NCBI GenBank assembly: GCA_036172665.1
Contig: CM069872.1
Location: 23,105,001-23,169,000, forward strand
DNA length: 64,000 nt
Origin: Prosopocoilus inquinatus
Taxonomy: Eukaryota > Arthropoda > Insecta > Coleoptera > Lucanidae
Direction of reading: 5' to 3'
Under the pieces are notes generated by a model. It saw nothing but the letters and a program-made list of their open reading frames with translations. It did not search any database and had not been told where the DNA came from. Position numbers and translations under genes: made by a program. Below, piece after piece: positions 44,473 through 55,344 of the stretch; positions within the stretch are counted from its first letter, which is position 1; each line of letters opens with the position of its first letter.

Positions 44473-45369
44473 CAAGGTAATAACTAATTCAAGGACCACT
44501 ATAGGGATCTTGTAAACTATAAGAGATACAAAGACGATTAAAGTACAAAAAAGTTGCGCTGTTTTGAAGTCTATAGAAATATTCAAAAAAATCTTTTCTA
44601 TCTTCATTCGTTTTTAAAATATCTTCAAGAAACTGAAAATTCTCATTTACGAACTTCTCGAATATCTTCTTTATTTCTTAACATAAAATCATAAAATTCG
44701 GTGTTTTTATATTAAATTCGATGGACAACCTAATGTAGTCCGAAGAAATGGGTTAGATTTAACAGTGTCGCAAATACGAATATCAACTGTTTTTTTTTAT
44801 GGACGCTACTTTAGATATTCATAGCACGTGATGCAGATATCAAATCTGAAAACGACATGTGCGATTATGCTTTTGTTTTAAAACAAAATATCGAGTTACT
44901 ACAAAAGATTTTGAAAAAAAAACTATCTAGTAGGCGGATGCGTGTAAACATTCAGAACTAAAATTTATACGAAATTAACAAATCTTATTCAATTATGGTA
45001 CTTATTTATATATGTATTTATATGTAAAACAAAAATTCTCAGTAACATATTTTGTTTTAAAATAAAACCGTACGGTGGTAGTCACATTTTATTTCTGCAT
45101 CCCGTGCTCTGAATATCTAAGGTAGTGCAGATAAGAAAAAAAAAACGGTCGACAGTCGTATCTGAGAAACTGTCAGACCCAACCTATTTTTTCAAACTGC
45201 ATTAGGTTTTTTTGAAAATATTTCAGAAACGAATGAAAACAGAAAAGATTTTTTTTGCAAATTTTTTTAAACCTCAAGGTAGCGCAATAATTTTTCTATA
45301 ATTGTACTATGCTTGTATATGTCTCTTATAGTTTACGTGTTAGTGGCGCTTTAATTAGTTGTAACCCTG
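44473..45369. mobile_element. TA-flanked inverted-repeat element, second family member
   Basis: The right end TTTAATTAGTTGTAACCCTG matches the element at 5177-7325, and the left end CAAGGTAATAACTAATTCAA is its eroded mirror. TA flanks both sides. The arms share AAGACGATTAAAGTAC-type sequence with the first member. No coding capacity. Confidence 0.65.
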
Positions 45370-46325
45370 TATAAGCTGGTTAAAAGAAAACCGTAAATAA
45401 TACTTTTATAACCTCATAAACCTAGAGTTTAGACTTCCATCATCTTACACTTGATTAACTCGTAATTTTTAATCGAAAAAGAAAAAAATAATTTATTGTA
45501 CCGAAAAGTACGACATGTAATACCTACCCTCACATTTGAAATTCAGGCGTGAAGCCGAAGCTGTAAAGCATGTCCTCAAGGGGCAAGAGGAAAGATAATT
45601 TGAACGTCCTAAGGCTTGATGCCAAAAGTGAAAGGAACAACTGGATTTGAAGACTTGGGCAGTGGTTAACGTTAACGAAAGGAAAGGCTGACTGCGTCAA
45701 GGCATCAACAAACAGGAAGTTACTCCAGACGTATCAATTTCAAAATAAAATTCAGCATTGCCAACTCAAACTGTTTTAATTGACCACTTTGTATAAGCTA
45801 GGGTTCCTAGATTTAATTGACCTTTTTCTTACATGATACGGTTCAAAAACCAACTTTTATCTTTGTTGGTAATTTCATATTTTATGGTTGGCTGACCTAA
45901 TTTGATATTATTGTTCACAGTAATTTCTCACTAAGTTACTACAGTATAACATTTAATCCGAACTAATAATTGCACTGGTTGATCCGGATTATCAAAATAA
46001 ATTAGTTGGTTACGATCAAGGTCAACTTTGAAATTTGTGGTCCCCTGTCATTAAAAAATAGATTACGGATTAGAAATAATAAAACGTAGTATTGCTATTT
46101 GGTAAACGATACGAAGCTCGAAAAACTGACGAATCTGAGAGATTGTTTCCGAATCCTATCAAACGTCAAATCTAGTGACACCTTAATATAAGTTATTCTT
46201 TATTTGTTATCGCAGCAGGCCGTGATTTGTTTACGTTAATACTGGTGCTATTCAGAAATATTTGAATTTAAGGATTTAAAAATTTAAGAATTTAAGCTAA
46301 AGAAAACTTTAAGAGAAAGAGTTAA
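45370..46325. other. spacer, nothing recognised
   Basis: No gene or delimited repeat. GGTGCTATTCAGAAAT at 46246 is an outer partial copy of the terminal repeat that starts at 46326. Confidence 0.3.
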
Positions 46326-46796
46326 ATGGTGCTATTCAGAAAGCACATTTAAGTAATTGTAACTCTTTAATACTTTAAACTCAAAGTTTAAAACATTACA
46401 GAGTGGTCGAAATGCATAATCTAGCTGTCCAAAAGTATAAAAGTAAGCAGTACCAATTTAAAAAAGTCAATGTTATTTTTGTGTAATATACTTCGGTGGT
46501 TACTAAGACGATATCATAACATTTCTGGTTATTTAAACTAAGAGCAGGGCTTTCAAACTCAAATACACAACACAGTAAACGAAACAACCATGTTCGTCTT
46601 TTCTTAAGTCTGAAAGTGTGCGCCTTGTTTTTAATATTCTGTTACGACTTGTGTTTTTCAAAACTATGGATAATTCTCATACAGGTAATATGAACATTGA
46701 ATAGGCACCATTTTAAATTTGAATGATTCTTTTATGTCAACTGACACGCTGTTGAAACTTAAGATCACTGAAAGGATTAAAAAAAAAGTGGCTCTA

Positions 46797-46960
46797 CGTA
46801 TTTGCCGGTTTCGCGCGACTGGCAATATTGAACAATCGGCGAGTCAGAGAAGTATTGCATTCATGAAAGAAGCGGCGTTAGTCACAGTATTGTACTGGTT
46901 AAATGGATGTCAGCCCAGAGATGCGTGCGAGAAACCTCTCTATCAGTAGCGGTCGGGCGC
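46797..46960. repeat. diverged direct repeat, partner at 48466-48600
   Basis: Both stretches share ATTTGCCGG...CGCG, GAACAATCGG, AAGAAATAATGCATTC-like and GATGCG...GAGA blocks in the same order. The open frames over both are not conserved, so this is likely an old transposable element. Confidence 0.5.
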
Positions 46961-47223
46961 CGTGCGATTTTAAATATATATTTGTATAATAATTTATTAT
47001 ATTTTACCTATTCAAAAGCAGCGAAGAGTTATTGTTATCTATTGGAAGTTGCAATTGTGAATATTCTGAGGATATCTAACTGCGCGAAAGCCCGAGTGAT
47101 CATGAGATATCAGCACGGGTAACAACCTACCGCAGGTTCCGTGTTGGGCTGCCGCTTTCTAAAACCGGTTGATTCCAGAGCACTTTCTTAGATCCTCCGT
47201 TTGCTTATGATGTAGTAATCACT

Positions 47224-47741
47224 AGTGTTGTGAGTCTGTAATGTTTCCACGTAACCTTACGGTAAATTTCCAATGTTACTGGTAAGGTAAAATTCATTTG
47301 TTACCGTCTGTTACCAACATAAGGTTGTCAACATAAGGTAATTTCGAGGTGCACACTTGCAAAACGCAAGTAAATCGATGAAACAAATGGTCAAGGAATA
47401 TTTTTGATTACTTAAGAAAAACGTAAATACTGGAAAAAAGTAAATAAATATTTCATAACCTAAAATGATTTTCGTTGATACGTGAATTTATTTATTTATT
47501 ATTTTATAATATTAAATATTGGAAACCAGATTATTAACAAAAGACAAAAATATAATGTGTATCCGATATCAAATTAATCAGAAAAATGAGTTAATATCAC
47601 ATTTATAGTTAAAAGTGTAATTGGTAACTCCAGCACGAGATGTCGCCACGTGAGCTGTAATTGGTAATATTACGGTAAAATTACCGGTAAGGTAACTTTA
47701 AAAATAAATTACCGGTAATGTAATTTAACAACACTCACAAC
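47224..47741. mobile_element. TTACCGGTAA-rich foldback element
   Basis: AGTGTTGTGAGTC... on the left and ...AACACTCACAACT on the right are inverted, and both arms contain TTACCGGTAA/TTACTGGTAAGG motifs. A truncated second copy begins at 63188. Confidence 0.65.
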
Positions 47742-48974
47742 TCGTATCCGCTGATATTCGAGTTGAAATGTGTTTGTGTACAACCACAAAGAATGTTTGT
47801 ATTTAATTAAAAAAAAAAAAAAGTATGTGCAAGAAATTGCAAACAAATACATGGAGTGAATTAAAAGGAAGGTTGATGCGATGATAGATAGTAATGGGAA
47901 AAACGGTTATGTCGTTGGAACGTTACTCTCGCTACAGCGACGCACAAATACCGCGACAAAGTAACGTTATTTTGTCGCGGTCATCAGTACTCCATATAGG
48001 CAATTTCTACGCGAAAAAGCGACGGAAACGGAACAGAACGAAAGACTGCTTGTACTGTACGCGCCCAGTCGCCTTTGCTTTTTTGCCTTCTTTTGTAAAC
48101 AATAAGAATCTGTAACGAATTTCAAAGACATCTGTTGTTTATTATATTATATTTATGTACATGTGATAGATAGAAGTTTAAAATTGTGCGATGCTAACAA
48201 ACTTGCAAGCATTGTAAGTATCCCCAATTTTTAAAATATGAACACATACGATTGCTTCTCCTTTGCACGCGTCCTCACCTAACGTATCTTTATAAAACAA
48301 CTAAATTCTTTGCGTTTTAGTAACGAACATTTATGTAGTGTAGCGAATAATTTAGTAACCAACAGGGCTGATGATGCTTAGCAGATGGTGGATAGAAAAA
48401 AGTGTAACAGTTTACTATTGCAACGAAGCGGTGCGATGTTATAAATAGATTATGTACACACCTCAACATATTTGCCGGCGCAGCGCGTCTATCCGATAGT
48501 GAACAATCGGTAAGCCAAAGAAATAATGCATTCGTTAGGACGGCATGATTCACAATAATGTCGCGGTTGAGTGCGATGCCCGACCACGATGCGCACAAGA
48601 GAGTGTGCTGAAGAGACGTGTCGTACTCCTATTTAATTTATATCAACTAAATTGTTGTTTCTAAATTCAAGAAAGAGCTGTTATTAGCTTCTGGAATTAT
48701 ATTCGCGTTTTTACCGTGACGACATTAGAAATTTATTAAAAATCACGTATAAGCGAGCGGAACATTTAACGCTTCAATTTAGACCCCCACGTCGAGTCGG
48801 ACTGCCGCTGTCTCTGGTTTCAGGCAGTTCACTTTCTTGATTCCGCTGTTTGATGCTTAGTTATAAACCGATTAAAGGAGTTCGCCCATTAGACCGTAAT
48901 AGGACCGTATCCGGACCGACACAGTCAAAAAAACATTCTTTCAATATATTTAAATGGGGTAACGCCCACTACCC

Positions 48975-50062
48975 CGTATCGGCTCCGACAGGCTTCAGGC
49001 CGTGCCGAGCCCGGCCAGACAAATTTACCGGAGACGAAATTCTCCGAACCGGTGTTTAGCAACGACAGCCATTTGATTACATGCGGCATCGGCAGCCCAA
49101 ATCACTGTCAAATTTATTTTAGAAAAGGCGAACAGATTTTTCAACAAATAAATGCATTACGCGAACATGCACATTGAAGGGTACAATAGAATATGAGCTC
49201 TAGTTAGTAGTTATTTAGAAACTTAAGAAAATAACGACAGTATTGTATCTATCCTAATTTTTCTTAATACATGCCAAAAAGCTTCTAAAGAGTTTGTTCA
49301 TTCACAAGAACTTTTTCATTATCTTTTAAATAGTTGTAGAAAGCTGCGCCACATGTAATTTTTCTTAATACATAAGGTAAGATACAGCAATAAATTGTTT
49401 CTGACTTCTTGAATATAGAATAATACTGAACAGCAACGTTTTGCCGAATGCTGGATAACTGCTGGTCAAACATGTTTGTGGGTTCATTGCTTACATTGCC
49501 GGACGATTCAGCAGATGTATAGCCATTCTAGTTTTAGCCGAGAAACAGCTTTTGGTTTATACTAATGTTGTAAAATAAAGCATTTTATTTTTAAAACTTG
49601 TTTACTAATATATACATAATACATAGCAACGGTTTGACATAATTTTACGAAGTTTATACGAACTGTGGATGACGAAAAGTTAATAGAATGTGTTCGTAAA
49701 TATATATTTATGTGATCGAATTGGTTAAATAGTTATTATATTTTATCTTTTGAAACGTTTTGGCATTTATTAAGAAAAATTAGGATAGATAAAACACTGT
49801 CGTTATTTTCTTAAGTTTCTAAATAACTACTAACTAGAAAACTCACATTCTATTTCACCCTTCAATGTGCATGTTCACGTAATGCATTTATTTGTTGAAA
49901 AATCGGTCGCTCTTTCTAAAATAAATTTGACAGTGATTTGGGCTGCCGATCCCGAATGTAATCAAATGGCATGTCGTTGCTAAGCACCGGTTCGGACAAT
50001 TTCGTCGCTGGCAAATTTGTCTGGCCGGGCCGGAACGGTCTGAAGCCTGTCGGAGCCGATAA
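48975..50062. mobile_element. 1.1 kb foldback element with ~300-base arms
   Basis: The left arm 48975-49275 (ATCGGCTCCGACAGGCTTCA...) and right arm 49760-50062 (...TGAAGCCTGTCGGAGCCGAT) pair well, including ACCGGTGTTTAGCAACGACA against TGTCGTTGCTAAGCACCGGT. The intervening 480 bases are AT-rich. No transposase. Confidence 0.75.
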
Positions 50063-50547
50063 TTTTTTCTACCCAGATTGATAATATATTTTTTCTATCT
50101 TTACGGCCATATAAAATCATAGAATTTTATAAGAAAAATTTTGAAAAGTTTACAGACTCGCAAAATAGAGTTGTTACCCGAAATTTTTGTTATCTCTTTA
50201 ATATTTTATAAAAGCGTGAAGAGAAAAAATTGAAGAAAATATAGATTTTGAAGATAATTATTGATGATGTTACGGTTCAAAATTATGACGTTATGCGTCA
50301 CAAGAAAAAAATTAAAAACGTCAGTTCGTGGCAAATAATTAGCCATTTAACTTTTATTTAAAACATTTTTTGGAAAATCTGTAATAGCGACCGCCCATTC
50401 CTTTTTTTTATTCACATTGTATATTTATTTGCAATTTCTTGTATACATTAATTAAATAATGATTTTACACAAACATATCTGAACTCGAAAATTGACGGAT
50501 ATGAGTGGTTACTATGCAATAGACTTCAACAGCGTGCGAGTTGATTA

Positions 50548-50677
50548 AGGTCCAATTTTACAAGTGCGGCTCAACTTTGACCTGAGGCTTAAACCCTTAG
50601 CAACGATTATTTCAACAATTGTTGTGAAGGATTTAAGCTTCGGCTCAAAGTTAAACCGTCATTGTAAAACTGGGCCT
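50548..50677. mobile_element. 130-base palindromic MITE, copy 2
   Basis: It is about 95% identical to 12767-12896. TTA precedes and TAA follows. The near-identity suggests that the family moved relatively recently. Confidence 0.75.
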
Positions 50678-51366
50678 TAAACGAAGAATTCAATGTTCAA
50701 TTACCTGTGGAGGAAAGTTTTGGAAAACCGAAATTGAAACAAAATCTTTAAAATAACTAATTTTCGGGCTTAAGAGGAATATGAGAAATTCGTTTACTGC
50801 TTTTTATATCTGCATTTAAAAGCCCTCTCCTTAGTTACTCAAATAAGTACAATTTTTTTTCTTCGAGTCCATCTGGAATTAGGAAACCCGAATCTCAGAG
50901 TGAAAATGGATAAATTTTATTTAAAAACTACTTTTCAAATCGTTAAAATTAATAAACTTTTATTCTTTAAATTTTGCACAGCTAGATTAGGCGTTTCGAC
51001 GAAGGGCGTTAAGGCGAAAATGCGATTCTGGAGGATTCTTTAATTTTAAAGTTTAAAGCGTTAAAGAGTTAAAGTTACTTAAATTTACTTTCTGAATAGC
51101 ACCATATGTCGCGGCTAGTATTTTTAATTAGACATGTTTGGACATTTAACGAACGTCAGATTGTGACAATTCAAATCCGATTAATTACGCGGTGTTGAGT
51201 GAATACGCCTCCTGATGAAAAGAAAATGTTGGACAAAATCCCAAATGAAATGACATTCATTGTCAAAATTTACTTGTACTCATGTGTGCTATTTTCTCAA
51301 TAGACTCACGGCATACTACGATTAAAAATAAATAAAGAATAGCTTATACTCATTTATCGTGATAAA

Positions 51367-51523
51367 ACAGGGTGTTCACTGAGGTAACCGACAAACTTAC
51401 ACCATGTGTTCTAGGGTTGATTCTCAATAAAAAAAAAAAAAACTCCCTATACACTTTAAATCGATTCCTTTCCGTTCTTGACATATCAACAAAAAATGTG
51501 TTACCCTAGGGAACACCCTATAT
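51367..51523. mobile_element. short mariner-like MITE
   Basis: It starts CAGGGTGTTCACTGAGGTAA and ends ...TTACCCTAGGGAACACCCT. Its inner sequence (ACACCATGTGTTCTAGG...) reappears at 52468-53022, so they are one family. Confidence 0.6.
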
Positions 51524-51873
51524 AATTTTTAGTGAATGCTGGTAAGTACTTTTCCTGTAATTCATAACAGCTCCTGCAGACTGTTACTGGAACGCAAAAC
51601 GTGATGAGTCAATAGGTTTATCATATTTTGAAGGTGACTGACAATACGTGATGACTAACTAATCTTTCTCCCTCACCTCTGATCAAGCGATTATGATTAC
51701 AGTTTTGACAACCTGCAATCACATGTTTGATTTGAACACCAAAACATAACCTCGAAACATTTTTGGCTTGACTTGTACTGATCAGTGATGATTATGATCG
51801 CATAATTATTGGTTCTGTAATTGGTTTGAACGAAAGCACAGCTGCGAATTCTTTTTAGAAGTGAGATTAAATT

Positions 51874-52030
51874 AGCTTTGTTCCAACTGCTCGAAAAACC
51901 ATTCATTATACGATCACGAGCATGCGCAGTTAGCAAATCATGTTTTGTTTATTGTCCATGTACTTTTGTGTAATGCGCATGCTCGTGATCGTACAGTGTA
52001 CGGTTTCTCGAGCAGTTGAAATAAAGCTAT
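51874..52030. repeat. hairpin MITE
   Basis: CAACTGCTCGAAAAACC... with CGATCACGAGCATGCGCA is mirrored by TGCGCATGCTCGTGATCG and ...GGTTTCTCGAGCAGTTG. The loop is about 40 bases. Confidence 0.7.
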
Positions 52031-52179
52031 TGTGAAAACCTGAATGTTGAACGTCTCGATTTAAAAGGAGTAGTTCATTTGTTTTAAGCTAACGCCGTTG
52101 CCGGTGATAGGTAACGTCATATAATTTGGAGGAAGTTGTTTGGAGTTCTTTGCAAATCTGAGTCACTCAAACAATTGTT

Positions 52180-53022
52180 GTACTGTACAGGGTATTCTGA
52201 CGACGTGTATTTCTTCTGTAAGGTCCGTGGGAATAACGTGAAACGCATTTTTTTAAAGAATTTTCAAACAAAAAAAAATACGAAAATAATCGAATAAAAC
52301 CAACGTACAGGATGTTCCCTGAGGTAACATTTTTTTTTGTTGTACAGGGTGTTCTAATGATGTGTATTTCGTCTGCAGGGTCCACGGGAGTAAAAAGAAA
52401 CGGATTTTTAAAGAATTTTCTAAGATTTTTTTTACGAAAATAATCGAGTAAAACTAATGTTCAAACTGTTCTCTGAGGTAACTGATAAAGTTACACCACG
52501 TGTTCTAGAGGTGATTCTGAACAAAAAAACTTCCTATACACATTAGGGCAATTCCTTTCCATTCTTGGGATATCGACAAAAGAAAAAAATTAAAAGAATA
52601 AAAGAAAGAAATGTTAATTCATTCATTTCAGAAATAATAATAATTTTATTGGCAAAAAGGAAAGGAAATCGGGCGTAACCCATAGAGTTGTCTGTTCCTC
52701 CTTGTATCCCTTCACAAAAGAGAAACAAAAGAGACAAAATTTTTAAAAAAATCCTATAAATGTATTTCATTCGCTCCTGAGGTCCTGACAAGTCTATTAC
52801 TTATGATCCCATTTGGCAAACACCAAAGATAAAAAAATTTCTGATACATATTTGTAAAAAATAACATTTCATGATTAAATGCATTACTGATTCACTATTT
52901 TTTTTTCTTTTGTCGATATCTCAAGAACAGATGAGAATTGACCTGAAGTGAATATGAATTTTTTTTGTTCACAATTATCTCTAGAACACATGGTGTAAGT
53001 TTATTGGTTACCTCAGGGAATG
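52180..53022. mobile_element. cluster of mariner-like MITE pieces
   Basis: TACAGGGTATTCTGACGACG (52188) and TACAGGGTGTTCTAATGATG (52343) are starts of two related copies. From 52468 (CTGTTCTCTGAGGTAACTGA) to 53022 an inverted pair faces each other (AGTTACACCACGTGTTCTAG against CTAGAACACATGGTGTAAGT). No coding capacity. Confidence 0.55.
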
Positions 53023-53502
53023 CCACGTATAATTATATTGATATAATCAGCTCTCCACGGGACATTTAAATTTGCAAAAATATACAGGCTGCTCTATTAA
53101 AAAAAAATCAGTCCCTATACACCCTCAATTCTGAAACACCCTGATTAGGTGAAAATAATTTTAGAATATGCCACCTGAAGACTACTGTAACTTTGTGCAG
53201 CTGCTTCCACAGCTTCACAGAAGAAATACGGATCGTTGGGACAGGAACATCTGTACAAGTAATTCTAGCTACAATTTTTAAATTAAATAAAAACATAGTA
53301 GGCTTGTTCGAGTTTCCAGAAGGAGAAAAACGTCAGGAGCACGCGCATAATAAAAGTTTTGATATTTTTCTAATGCGCATGTTCCTGACTCTTCTAAAAC
53401 AGTGTCCTCGCAAGGCCTAGCGTAAAACAAGCGAACAGCACAAAATTCGATTTTCACGTTCCTTTAGTCGGGTCGCCCTGTATACAAAAAACCAATAAGG
53501 AC

Positions 53503-54195
53503 TTACTGCAGAACGCACAACTGTTTTCTCAACTCGGACTCTTTCTCCTCGAGTTCGACCTCCGGCACGGCTTGGCCGTTCGAAGCGACATCTGGCAAGT
53601 ACGGCTTGTAATCTAACCCGGAGCGTTCGTAAAACAGAATATAGGCGGAACTGGTGTCGATTTTCGGCGTCTTAACGTCACTGTATGCGCACCGGAAGGT
53701 GTCCAATGAGCCGGTGGAGTCGTACAGGCTCTTGCTGGTCGACGCCCGTTTTTGCACCACCGGGGAATTCCTCGCCGAATCCACCAGGTTGTGCGTCTCG
53801 GACGCGTCGCAATCGCCAGTGCCTCCGCCGCCGCCGCCCGTCATGAGTAACAACGAACTATTACTATTGCGCGTGATACTATTGTTATTGTTATTATTGC
53901 CTACGTCACTGTTATTGCACAAGGTATCCGTATCCGTCGAATCACGGGATAAATTAGAGTTGCTGTCAGACTTGATCAGGGCTTTTCGTCGCATGAGCGG
54001 CGTGGTCAACGGGGAGTTTACGCAGCGGACGTTGGCCAACTTGCAGTCGTTGTTGTTGCTCTCCGTTTGATTGGTTATTGCCGCATCGTCTGTCACTACT
54101 TCACGACACGAACTGTCATTGTAACAGTACCAATGGCCGTTCGGGTTGCAAGCGTACGAAATGTAATGGCCGCCATTCAATAAACCAGAATGGCT
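53503..54195 (-). CDS. Usp32: ubiquitin carboxyl-terminal hydrolase, Usp32-like, last exon
   Basis: This exon encodes the C-terminal part of a USP deubiquitinase, which removes ubiquitin from substrates. On the minus strand it starts at 54195 after the acceptor TTTGGTTCCAG, with HSGLLNGGHYISYACNPNGH containing the catalytic-His box (GGHY), then WYCYNDSSCREV. About 130 low-complexity residues (Asn/Ser/Gly-rich) are followed by SAYILFYERSGLDY, the last strand of the USP fold. It ends ...KQLCVLQ with TAA at 53503-53505. CVLQ is a CAAX-type prenylation signal, as in vertebrate USP32, implying membrane attachment. The catalytic Cys box and N-terminal domains would be on upstream exons beyond 54196; none is visible up to 64000, so the preceding intron is probably over 9.8 kb. 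Confidence 0.88.
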   Translation of the reverse strand, partial: SHSGLLNGGHYISYACNPNGHWYCYNDSSCREVVTDDAAITNQTESNNNDCKLANVRCVNSPLTTPLMRRKALIKSDSNSNLSRDSTDTDTLCNNSDVGNNNNNNSITRNSNSSLLLMTGGGGGGTGDCDASETHNLVDSARNSPVVQKRASTSKSLYDSTGSLDTFRCAYSDVKTPKIDTSSAYILFYERSGLDYKPYLPDVASNGQAVPEVELEEKESELRKQLCVLQ

Positions 54196-54586
54196 CTGGA
54201 ACCAAATTCATTTCTCCAATTACTTCTATCATACGATCAGAAAGTTTTCATGTGTTGGCAGTGCAATATATTATTGTGCTTTATTTTGTCAATCACGTCA
54301 TCTAACACACCTAAATATCAATTCACTTCTGTAATTCAGTGTTGTCAGATTGTGCGAAATTTCGCCGTTTGTAGGACTTTTGGCATAAGAAAAATTGATT
54401 TGGTGATTGGCGTAAAAGTTTGAGCTACTTTTTTAGAAACGTTTTAAAAGAAAAATCAGAAAAAGCTTAATCCAGTAAAATAAATTTAAAAAAGGCGGTA
54501 GCTTCCGAAAAAAATCCAACATAGCTGAATTTTTGTATACACCTTTATGTAGCCATTATAAATAACATACCAAAAGTTCCCATCTA
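54196..54586. other. Usp32 intron start, nothing recognised
   Basis: Intronic sequence (minus-strand gene) with no delimited repeat. Confidence 0.4.
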
Positions 54587-55344
54587 CAGGATGTCCCACG
54601 TAAGGCGGACTCTTTCATACCTCTTTAGTTATTAATTTTATGAAAAAAATGTTTCAAATGAAAGTTTCACAGGATCATATGCAGCTTATTTTAAAATTAG
54701 TTTGACGTGTACAGAGAGTTCCGTTTACTCTGGGCGTTAGGTCACTTCGTTATAAATGAAACAACCTATATACTTTACATTTTTTGGGTTCTGAATTGAA
54801 TTTTAATGTAACCTTGTGTACCATACGTACAGTCTAATCTAAACCGTTTTCGCGTTATTGATCTTTTTAAAAAAATTATTGCTCTTGCAGTATCTCAAAC
54901 AAATGCAAATATCTTCCGAAAAATGACGTTAGGGACTTTTGGTTTTTTGCAAAAAATTTGTCTTGAAACGCTTTTTCAGTTACAGTGTAGAGAAAAAATT
55001 CTAGCAACACAAGTTCTTAAAAATAATTAATAAACTTGAGAATATTCAAACTACGATAACTATTTTTTAATGGAATGCCATATAACTTTTTATCATTATT
55101 ATATGCGCTATTTAATTCTCTTTTCGATGATATAGGGTTGTCGTTAATAGTTTTTTCCGTATTAAAATTTTTCTTACGATTTTTAAAAATACACGAAATA
55201 TTGAGACCTTTATATTAGTTGCAATGATTACACAGCAAACAAATTGTTCGTTTATTTTTCCCTAAGATTATTAAGTATCACGCGACATTCAAAATGTTCA
55301 AATTAATCTTTAAGAAGGTCTCTTGCTTAAGAAAATATGATAGG

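Larger units (their letters stand above)
46326..51105. mobile_element. possible 4.8 kb composite bounded by 60-base inverted repeats
   Basis: ATGGTGCTATTCAGAAAGCA... at 46326 is mirrored by ...ACTTTCTGAATAGCACCAT ending 51105. The arms pair for about 60 bases (both include AACTCTTTAA-type sequence). The interior holds other nested elements (47224-47741, 48975-50062 and 50548-50677) and no transposase. It could be one element or two facing copies of a short one. Confidence 0.45.

Noticed and set aside
45960..46000. tRNA-like or rRNA-like stretch (TGGTTGATCCGG)
   Set aside because: Resembles the start of 18S rRNA for only about a dozen bases; the following sequence does not match.
53654..54070. 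138-codon plus-strand frame opposite the Usp32 exon
   Set aside because: Leucine-rich shadow of the Asn/Ser-rich minus-strand coding region.
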